From Mastigias papua (lineage: Eukaryota > Cnidaria > Scyphozoa > Rhizostomeae > Mastigiidae), in assembly GCA_964019165.1 (NCBI GenBank), contig OZ025274.1:1798051-1862050 (forward strand): DNA of 64,000 bases. The letters run 5' to 3'. Both the position numbers and the translations under genes were made by a program. This document shows positions 57,801 through 64,000 of this stretch, piece after piece (the first letter of the stretch is position 1; each line of letters starts with the position of its first letter). The notes under the pieces were generated by a model. The model made no database searches. It saw nothing but the letters and a program-made list of their open reading frames with translations, and was not told the origin of the DNA.

Positions 57801-59434
57801 TTCCTACATGAAAGAAAAACAAACTCCAGAGGAAAGCAGTAAGATGGAAAATCTTCATAGAATCTAAATATCACTTCAACTGGCTACTTCAGAAGTGCAT
57901 TTAGTTCGAATATGTTCAAATGATAGGTTTCTGTCAAATAGTCATATTTCTGCGCTAGGAATAGAATACTACACACTTCACTTATCGACGAAAAATTCTG
58001 TCTGTTATGGCTGCTTGGATAGTTTTATTCATCATAAATGTTTCCTATAACGATGTGCAACAAAGAAATGAGACAAATGTATTGACATACTGACAAATAC
58101 CCAAAAAAAACTCACGTCTGACCCCTCAGTTGAAGGTATAATGATGATATTTTCAAATCACTATCTTTATCGAAAAACAAATTCTCTAATGATACTTTCA
58201 TATCAGCCAGTTCACTCTAGGAATAAACAAGATATATACTACAAAAATATAATAATAATATAATAATAATAATAAGACGAATTTTTATACAGGATATACA
58301 CTTCAACGAGTTAAAACTGCTGTTATTAATGTGTGTTCTGTGTCCAATGCTTTAATGTGTGCTTTAATATGTTATGAATGTGTGTCCTGTGTCCTATACC
58401 AATGGCCAATAAGGAAATGGCTTTAAAATCGAAACTGGATATCAACAACAAATAGTGTGGTAAAGCAAGCAATACATACGAGGCATGTGATGGAATTGAA
58501 GGGACACAGGAGCTCAAGGGAACATATGCAGCACCATAATAACTCAAAATTTAATTTAAAACTTCATACTTATCTGTTACACAACAAAATGAGAAAAAGA
58601 TCCTGGGAAAGCTCACTTAAATATATGTATGCAAATACATGCGTGCAAATACATACACGTCACAAGTTTAAAAAATACTAACACTGGCAGATAAGTATCA
58701 GGTAATAACAAATATTTAATATTTCAGTTTAAAGGTATCTTGTACTGGCATTTGAGAGCTATAATTCATAGCATAATTTCTGGTACATTTGGTATTTTTT
58801 GTACTACGTACACTATTTGATAATTTGCAATTTTATATTAGTGTAAGGGCCCCTTGAAAATCAGTTTTGATGAAGGGCTACCCTGGAAATATGAAATATA
58901 TCAAATATAGCTGAATACAAGGAATAAATTTAGAAGTAAAAAATAAAAAATTTCATCTGACAAAGTGTTCTTTCTAAATGTCATTCTGTGATGAAAATAA
59001 AATACTATAAAAACTGAATGATAACGCTTAAAAGTAATAAAAAATATTATAGCTTTCCACGATCTCACGATGCAATATTCCCCAAGACCACAGGTATTTT
59101 GACAAAAGCCTCGAAAGTTCAGCATTCATAAAGAAACTAACAGATTTTTGTCAAAGTTTGGCAAAATTAATTTAATAATAGAACAACCGAATACCTGCAA
59201 GTTCTGCAAGTTGATATAGGTTTGTTCATGAATATTAAATATGAATACAGAGTATGAATATGAATGAATGTGGAAGGCAAGAATCCAGAAATCAAGACTT
59301 CAGAATACAATCGAATACACCATAAAAATGAAGACAAGAGAACACGTACGTCTGTCATATCTTGAGGGTGAACTTGGATAATGACCATGATTTCACCTGA
59401 TCTGCAATTCCGCACGGTCTGCTGTCTCCAGTAC
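51408..59434 (-). CDS. TRMT2A: TRMT2A-like tRNA (uracil-5-)-methyltransferase, 3' ten exons (5' end missing)
   Basis: Ten exons with consistent phases and GT-AG introns encode 334 codons, about the C-terminal half of a family member of roughly 600 residues. Known: TRMT2A-type enzymes use SAM to make 5-methyluridine (T54) in tRNA. Seen, in order: RQQTVRNCRSGEIMVIIQVH in the central beta domain; GMKFQISPDAFFQ; SAM site DICCGTGTIGLSLAK; KKVIGIEL; CGKAEDVLP; DPPRAG; FVSC with the nucleophile Cys; and AVPMDLFPHTRLCEVVLLME with the base Glu. Residues GKAEDVLP and DPPRAG favour TRMT2A over the mitochondrial TRMT2B. Odd points: FVSC is followed by Asp-Ala where SCNP is usual, and there is a Ser/Asn/Glu-rich tail after the catalytic Glu. 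Upstream exons, including any RRM, would lie beyond the retroelement and outside the window. Confidence 0.92.
51761..51862 (+). repeat. CAT trinucleotide repeat in the last TRMT2A-like intron
   Basis: About 33 nearly pure ATC units with one TAT interruption, starting roughly 70 bp upstream (in gene sense) of the last exon's acceptor. On the gene's sense strand it reads GAT/ATG. Confidence 0.95.
51863..53404 (-). other. Last intron of the TRMT2A-like gene
   Basis: Apart from the CAT repeat and a short inverted repeat near 52,090-52,137, I see no element. The short plus-strand frame at 52,091-52,381 has no recognisable motif. Confidence 0.6.
53405..53501 (-). CDS. TRMT2A: TRMT2A-like gene, visible exon 9 (catalytic cysteine)
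   Basis: A 97-bp exon. I chose the acceptor ACGTTGTAG, giving HKKVILALRRCLVIKRLIFV then SC, because it restores the conserved Gly-Leu-His after DPPRAG and the required phase. The Cys of FVSC is the nucleophile position. It continues DAKQASANFLE where SCNP is normally found. Donor GTAAGT. Confidence 0.92.
53644..53763 (-). CDS. TRMT2A: TRMT2A-like gene, visible exon 8 (DPPR motif)
   Basis: A 120-bp exon, acceptor TGCATCAACAG and donor GTAAGG in phase 1. It encodes DIANAEFICGKAEDVLPTIT, then the catalytic-domain motif VVAVVDPPRAGL. Confidence 0.96.
54572..54650 (-). CDS. TRMT2A: TRMT2A-like gene, visible exon 7
   Basis: A 79-bp exon, acceptor TCATGCAG and donor GTATAC. It encodes AGAKKVIGIELCQQAIDDAK and ENAKLN. 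The Glu of GIEL is the expected ribose-binding acidic residue. Confidence 0.93.
54986..55029 (-). CDS. TRMT2A: TRMT2A-like gene, visible exon 6 (SAM-binding loop)
   Basis: A 44-bp exon, acceptor TTATCAG and donor GTATTT. It encodes DICCGTGTIGLSLAK, the glycine-rich motif I of class I methyltransferases. Confidence 0.95.
55505..55585 (-). CDS. TRMT2A: TRMT2A-like gene, visible exon 5
   Basis: An 81-bp exon, acceptor TCTCATCAG and donor GTAAAA. After completing an Ile codon it encodes NTLAAELLYSKVRDWCGITD and DDTTVL, running into the SAM-binding loop of the next exon. Confidence 0.92.
55586..57153 (-). other. TRMT2A-like intron carrying a foldback element
   Basis: About 1.6 kb with GT-AG ends. 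The only structure I see is the inverted repeat at 56,176-56,356. Confidence 0.7.
56176..56356. repeat. Foldback (hairpin) element, 69-bp arms
   Basis: Left arm 56,176-56,244 and right arm 56,288-56,356 are inverted copies identical at 62 of 69 positions, with a 43-bp loop. Arm ends are ACAGCACGAAAAAGCG and its complement. All seven arm differences are transitions. Similar words flank the element (AGAAACATAACA at 56,138 and AGAAAAACATAACA at 56,357), which might be a target duplication or chance. No coding capacity; consistent with a non-autonomous MITE-like element. Confidence 0.88.
57154..57214 (-). CDS. TRMT2A: TRMT2A-like gene, visible exon 4
   Basis: A 61-bp exon, acceptor ATCTCAAG and donor GTAAGG in phase 1. 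It encodes VIHENIMGMKFQISPDAFFQ. The ISPxAFFQ motif precedes the methyltransferase fold in this family. Confidence 0.9.
57752..57803 (-). CDS. TRMT2A: TRMT2A-like gene, visible exon 3
   Basis: A 52-bp exon, acceptor TTCATGTAG and donor GTAGCG. It encodes KSGEANSGRYEHIAGSK; the EHIAG motif matches EHVAG of TRMT2A. Confidence 0.85.
58116..58216 (-). CDS. TRMT2A: TRMT2A-like gene, visible exon 2
   Basis: Acceptor ATTCCTAG, donor GTGAGT in phase 2. It encodes SELADMKVSLENLFFDKDSD followed by LKISSLYLQLRGQ. The LYxxxxGQ ending fits the family position just before the EHxAG segment. Confidence 0.85.
58217..59349 (-). other. TRMT2A-like intron
   Basis: About 1.1 kb, AT-rich, with a short AATAAT run near 58,250-58,275. 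No element recognised. Confidence 0.6.
59350..59434 (-). CDS. TRMT2A: TRMT2A-like gene, first visible exon
   Basis: Acceptor TTCTTGAAAG, donor GTACGT in phase 0. It encodes YWRQQTVRNCRSGEIMVIIQ and VHPQDMTD, matching the WRQLTVRTxR...LQVHPQ region of TRMT2A. The first base completes a codon from an upstream exon that is not in the window or was displaced by the retroelement. Confidence 0.9.
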
Positions 59435-59534
59435 CTTTCAAGAACACAAATATTTCCACCAAAAAAGGAAAGAGAATATCTCAAGAATGGGTGACATGTG
59501 TGCAAGAATATCTGCATTATACTGTCTTGGAAGA

Positions 59535-59772
59535 ATGCAGACTGAATGTAGCGACTCTGTGTCACAACCGCTCAAACTAACTACAAACTATGAAATCAAA
59601 TGTAAACAATAATACTTAGCGAAAATTGTACTATATTCTGTTTAATATTCGGAAAAGGACACGCTACAAAAGATGCTATCGCTATCTTTGATCACTCGAA
59701 TATATCAATCAAAACCTCGGTTCCAAATATCCAAAAACAACAATAATCATCATCACTATCAATACTACATCA
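59535..59772 (-). repeat. Possible 3' LTR of the Ty3/gypsy element
   Basis: On the minus strand, a purine tract (59,773-59,794, AAAAAAGAAAAGAAAAAGAG) follows the end of pol and is immediately followed by TGATGTAG, as expected for a polypurine tract and an LTR start. The far end is placed tentatively at a CA near 59,535, leaving about 100 bp before the first visible TRMT2A-like exon. Without the 5' LTR in the window I cannot confirm it. Confidence 0.35.
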
Positions 59773-59866
59773 CTCTTTTTCTTTTCTTTTTTGAAATAAT
59801 ACAAATGTTCATGAATATGTCCCTCAAACAAACAAAAAATGGATATAAATGTCAAGAATGTCAATA

Positions 59867-60190
59867 TCAGTCTGTTGCCAAAAAATCGCCATATCTTTGA
59901 GGTATTTTTCGCTGCCTCACAGGATATCGTGGCTCTCTATCTGCCTGAACAGGTGTCTCTTGGCTTTCCCCATGAATGTCTTTATAAAGATCATAATTAT
60001 CATCAGAATCATTTCTACTTTTGCCTTGTATTTCTTTAAAGAAACATACATTCCTTGTAATCGTCCTTCCATCTTCTCTGATGGCTGTGGCTCTGGAACG
60101 ATTTCTACTTAGTAATGTATATGATATGGATTCAAACGATGCTGAAAATTTAGATTTCTTTTCTTGCTTCATCAGGATTGAATCCCCCTC
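59867..60190 (-). pseudogene. pol C-terminal tail remnant
   Basis: An open stretch ending PRYPVRQRKIPQRYGDFLAT and a final Asp, stop at 59,867. A basic proline-containing end of this kind closes pol in many gypsy elements. It is separated from the integrase by the CA repeat. Confidence 0.75.
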
Positions 60191-60192
60191 CC

Positions 60193-60328
<136 letters not shown>

Positions 60329-60450
60329 TCTGAGGTCTTTGCATGTCGCCTTTTATCTCCATATTCTTTCATTTTCTCTTTCCCGAGGGCATCATTTCTT
60401 TGCGCTTCTCTGTGTCTTTTGGAAATAGGGTTTCTAGTAATATATGGTAG

Positions 60451-61289
60451 CTATCCTTTGATTGCTCTATTGTACAACAATTCTGAAGGAGAAATTTTCG
60501 TGGTTGTATGAGGTGTTGATCTATAATTTAACAAAAATCTTTGAATCTCTTGCTTCCAATTTTTGTTTTCAACGCAAGTAGCTCTGATAGCTTTCCCCAG
60601 GGGTTGACTGAAGCACTCAACTTCTGAGTTGCCCTGTGGCCATAATGGAGTTGATGGATTAATATTCCGAGAAGTGACATGTATCTATTAAAATCGTGAC
60701 TATTAAATGGAGAGCCATTGTCCGCTATAACTTCATTGGGGATTCCACGCATGGCGAAAACTGAATCCAATTTTGGAATAAAAGTCTCTATACTAGTAGA
60801 CCTTACAATTTCAACAATGGGAAATCTAGAGTAAGCATCTATGGTGATAATTAAATATTCATTACTGGGAACAGGTCCAAAGAAAACAATGTGTAATCTT
60901 TGCCATGGTGGCATAGAACGCATTCGTAAAGGTTCTGGAACGCTTTGGGGTCCTACTGCTTGACAAGCATGGCAATTAATAATCTCTTCTGTCACGTACT
61001 TTTCAACAAAAGGAAACTAAATCTTTTCTCTAATTAGGGCTTTTGTTTTGGTAGGACCTTGATGCCCTTCATGTGCAAGAGTAGCAGACTTTTTCCATAA
61101 TACTTCTAGCATCACAATTCTATTACCTCTCAAAAAAATTCCATTGGCATGATTTACAGACAGTTTATCACTTGCTAGCTTAAATGGCAGCAAGGATTTA
61201 CCAGCCCAGTCTCTAGTATGGATAGCTTTTTTTACTGCTTGTAAAGTTTCATCTTTCTCTGTTTCTTTCTGCACTTCTTCGATTGTCAT
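60451..61289 (-). pseudogene. Integrase remnant (zinc region and DDE core)
   Basis: An H2C2 region, LAHEGHQGPTKTK then INCHACQ, is followed by the core. The first catalytic Asp appears lost (HIVFFGP instead of the usual Asp after HI/HV). The second, ADNGSPF, is kept. The third, GNSEVE, is in another frame after a shift near 60,665. That frame then gives FLLNYRSTPHTTT, usual for the group, and stops at 60,451-60,453. A stop also separates the H2C2 region from the core near 61,017. Confidence 0.9.
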
Positions 61290-61383
61290 TGCTTCGGGGA
61301 TTGCATTTATTGTTCTATATTTTACATTTTACATATTGGTCTCTCACTTCTTCACTTATTTTAAAAAGGTTTGGGTGCCTTGA

Positions 61384-62071
61384 CATGAAGTCGGCTGGGT
61401 TATCTTTTCCTGGCTAGTACATCACTGTCAAATTGTACTGTTGTAGCCTTAATACCCACCTTACGATGCGTAGCGGAGGTTTAGACTTTGGATTTACGTA
61501 CATAACTTCCAACGACTTGTGATCCGTCACTAGTGTGAAAACTTGCCCGTACAAATAGATATGGAAATGTTCTACGCCCCATACTATGCTTAAGGCCTCT
61601 CTCTCTTTGTGGATATCTACACTCAACATGTGTAAGTGCTCTACTTGCATAGGCTATTACTCTGGGCGTCTCATTTGCAGTCGATTGGGTTAATATAGCT
61701 GATATTCCAATGGGACTGGCATCCACAAATAAAGATGTGTCCTTTTTAACAACAAAGTATGCAATCACTGGTTTACTAGTCAATAGTTCCTTGATTCTTT
61801 CAAATACAACTGTATGTTCCTTCCTCCGCACAAATGCAGCATTCTTGGGAGTAAGTCGTCTAAGAGGTTCTGCTATATTAGCAAAATTTGGTATAAATCT
61901 GGCACAGAAATTTGCCATACCCAAAAAGCTTCTAACTTTGTGGCACTAGATGGAATAGGAGCAATTACAATGTCAGCAATTTTTCCAGGATCTGGTTTAA
62001 AACCATCTTTAGAAATGATCAGTCCAAAAAAGAAAGCTCTGGCTGTAGAAATTTGCACTTGTCTCTGTTGA
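61384..62071 (-). pseudogene. RT connection and RNase H remnant
   Basis: The reading moves through several frames: near 62,072 and 62,040, at about 61,925 and near 61,610. Recognisable pieces are GFKPDPGKIADI, NFCARFIPNFANIAEPLRRL, FVDASPIGISAILTQ with the first RNase H Asp, EALSIVWGVEHFHIYLYG and VTDHKSLE with the third acidic position, and a GKDNPADFMSRHP ending. Confidence 0.88.
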
Positions 62072-62764
62072 CTATAAGATTTTTTGCTTTAACCTAGCAA
62101 GGCAGTCATTCAATGCATTGTCATGTTCAACTCTGGTTAAGCCAAAAATGATGATATCATCTGCAATATTCTGTACATTAGCAATGCCTTTTTGGGTCTC
62201 TTGCAAAGTAAATTGAAACAGTTGAGCAGCAGCATTGGTGCCATAATTCAATCTTGCACAATGAAATAATCCATTGTGCGTACTAAAGGTTGTTATGTAC
62301 CGGCAGTCTTCTGCTAACACTAACTGACGATAGGCATGACTTAAGTCAATCTTTCAAAAGAACTGAGCACCATTTAGATTTGTCATTACTTCATCCACAG
62401 TTGGCATAACAAGTCTCACTCTTTTTATGACTTTAACTGCAGATCTCATGTTAACATAGATTCTTATGGATTTATTGTCTTTCTTAGGAACCGTTACTAT
62501 TTGTGATATCCCAGGGGTAGCTTGCCCCTCTGGTACTCTCTCAGTGATTCCTTGACTTTCAAGATTAAATAGTTCTGTCTTAACCTATTTGTCGAATGTG
62601 AAAAGGTATGCGCTTAGTATTTGAACAAAAGGGGTAACATTGGGATAAATATCAAGCTCAATTTGAGTGTCATGAAGTTTTCCTATCCCAGTGAATATTT
62701 CTTTATTGGCCTCTAGCATTGCATCAATGGCTTTGTCATGGGTGGGCTGAACATGAAATGCTGT
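62072..62764 (-). pseudogene. Reverse transcriptase remnant
   Basis: One frame carries most RT motifs: TVPKKDNKSIRI, KIDLSHAYRQL, NYGTNAAAQLFQ and the catalytic box as IADDI, where the usual first residue is Tyr or Phe. In-frame stops occur at 62,585-62,587 (TAG) and 62,354-62,356 (TGA), so the domain cannot be made from this copy. Confidence 0.9.
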
Positions 62765-63205
62765 TTATTTACGAGCACCTAGATCTTTAGAAGGCATAGT
62801 GATATCCTTCAAAACGACAGGGTGGATATGGAGTGTATCAAGACCAAGCTCTTGAGATGTCTCAGAACCCAATATTGGCCCAGAGTTTCCTATTGAAACA
62901 AAGAAAGTAGCAACAGTAATTCGATTTTTAGTTTCAACTGTAGCTTGGAAATTTCCTAGCAATTCAACAGGACTGTGGCTGTTGTATGGATAACTTTTGA
63001 CTGAAGTCTTGTCCGATTTCATGGTAGAAGGAAGACGATCGTATATAGTTTCATTACAAATATGAACAGAAGCACCAGTGTCCACCAGCAATATACACTG
63101 GAGATCATTGACTTTAGCTGTAACAAGAGTTCGTGACTGAACTCTCTTATCAGAAGCATACATATAATCACAATCAGAATCAGAAGTAAATTGATCTTCA
63201 AACAA
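62765..63205 (-). pseudogene. Retroviral-type aspartic protease remnant
   Basis: It contains LLVDTGASVHIC, the DTGAS active site of retroelement proteases, and ILGSETSQELGL further on, the second conserved segment. The frame is open for 146 codons, then stopped by TAA at 62,765-62,767; the same frame continues beyond into the RT region. Confidence 0.88.
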
Positions 63206-63234
63206 GTTTGTTTTGAGACAGGGTAAACATGCTT

Positions 63235-63990
63235 TTAAGAATGTTCTGTAGGCTTTCTGACAGAATGAAATTGACTATCACATACCTTAGCAAAGTGATT
63301 TGCCTTACAACATTTATCACAAGCTTTTCCTTTGTCTGGACAGCCTGAATGCTGATGAGAATACGATCCACCACAATTGTAACATTTGCCATTCCTTTGA
63401 CGGCTAGGTTGGCAACTTGTTCGACTGTGGGCCAATTGATTTAAATCCTGTCCTTGTGATGACGAAGATTCAATAATGCTAGCCTGCTGAGTACTGGTTT
63501 CGTCCCGTTGGCCTTCCAGCAAAATATCCTGTAGTTTGCACTTTGGGTCTTGAAGTGCATGCTTCCTCAAACGACTCGACGGCCAGTTAATAACAATTTC
63601 CAATAGAATTTCAACATCTTTCCTGTTACCAAATTCACAACGGTTAGCTAGCGTTTGGAGGCGAACGTGAAACTGTGCAAGAGTTTCGTTAACATTCTGC
63701 TTGGCCTGACGAAACATATACGTCTCGTGCAATAAATTCTTACGTGGTTCAAAATGTTCATTTAACTTCGTGATAACGGTACGGTAATCGTCACCAGTAT
63801 CAGGAAGTGTCGCAAAAATATCTGCTACTGTTTCACCGCAAGATAGCTTAATAAGGCTCTTTTGCGTTTCTCTTCTTCCATATCTGCTGCCGCAAGGTAC
63901 TGTTCAAATCGGGTCACCCACCTTTTCCATGCCGTATGAGCTGTCGCCGGATGGGAAGCTTCCGTGAAGGCAGGCAAAAGTGGAAGAGAC
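63235..63990 (-). pseudogene. gag remnant with zinc knuckles
   Basis: The N-terminal part reads AWKRWVTRFEQYLAAADM, typical of this gag group, then shifts frame once near 63,850, then continues LSCGETVADIFATLPDTGDD. The C-terminal part has two zinc knuckles: CYNCGGSYSH...C and the canonical CDKCCKANHFAKVC. The start codon lies outside the window. The frame ends at 63,235, about 30 bp from the start of the protease frame. Confidence 0.88.
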
Positions 63991-64000
63991 GAGGCCTGGG

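Noticed and set aside
60528..63732. Treating the pol fragments as several intact genes
   Set aside because: They are consecutive parts of one retroelement split by stops and frameshifts, and the first integrase Asp is missing, so none is annotated as functional.

Overview
The window is nuclear DNA of an animal, probably a marine invertebrate; I cannot name the species. The reasons are spliced genes with GT-AG introns, a smoothelin-family muscle/actin gene, long simple repeats, a Ty3/gypsy element of a type common in invertebrate genomes, and a large AT-rich satellite. There are no bacterial-style operons. Layout: (1) 1-22.56 kb is a tandem satellite with a 107-bp unit, about 70 units before a 200-N assembly gap (7503-7702) and about 127 after a short non-satellite island. 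The units at the array edges are diverged and each unit carries a palindromic core. (2) 22.6-25.1 kb has no recognised gene and holds a 17-bp minisatellite. (3) 25,128-44,438, minus strand, is a complete nine-exon gene that I assembled by hand from splice junctions (3,822 nt of coding sequence, 1,273 residues). It encodes a smoothelin-like protein with two N-terminal smoothelin repeats, a long acidic middle, four DFRxxL motifs of the kind that bind actin in myosin light chain kinase, and a C-terminal calponin-homology domain. Its introns hold a pentanucleotide microsatellite, two minisatellites, a near-perfect 46-bp-arm hairpin and tRNA-derived SINE-like pieces. (4) 44.4-51.4 kb looks intergenic: a tRNA-derived inverted repeat, a GGAT microsatellite and a weak dispersed repeat pair. 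(5) 51,408-59,434, minus strand, is the 3' part of a TRMT2A-like tRNA (uracil-5-)-methyltransferase gene: ten exons with consistent phases covering the SAM-binding and catalytic domain. A 180-bp foldback element lies in one intron. (6) 59.8 kb to the window end is a decayed Ty3/gypsy retrotransposon on the minus strand (gag, protease, RT, RNase H, integrase), with many stops and frameshifts and a (CA)60 tract inside it. It lies 5' of the first visible TRMT2A exon in the same orientation, so either it sits in an upstream intron or the gene is broken there. The two genes are unrelated in function. Confidence is highest for the two gene models and the satellite; the non-coding elements are structural observations only.
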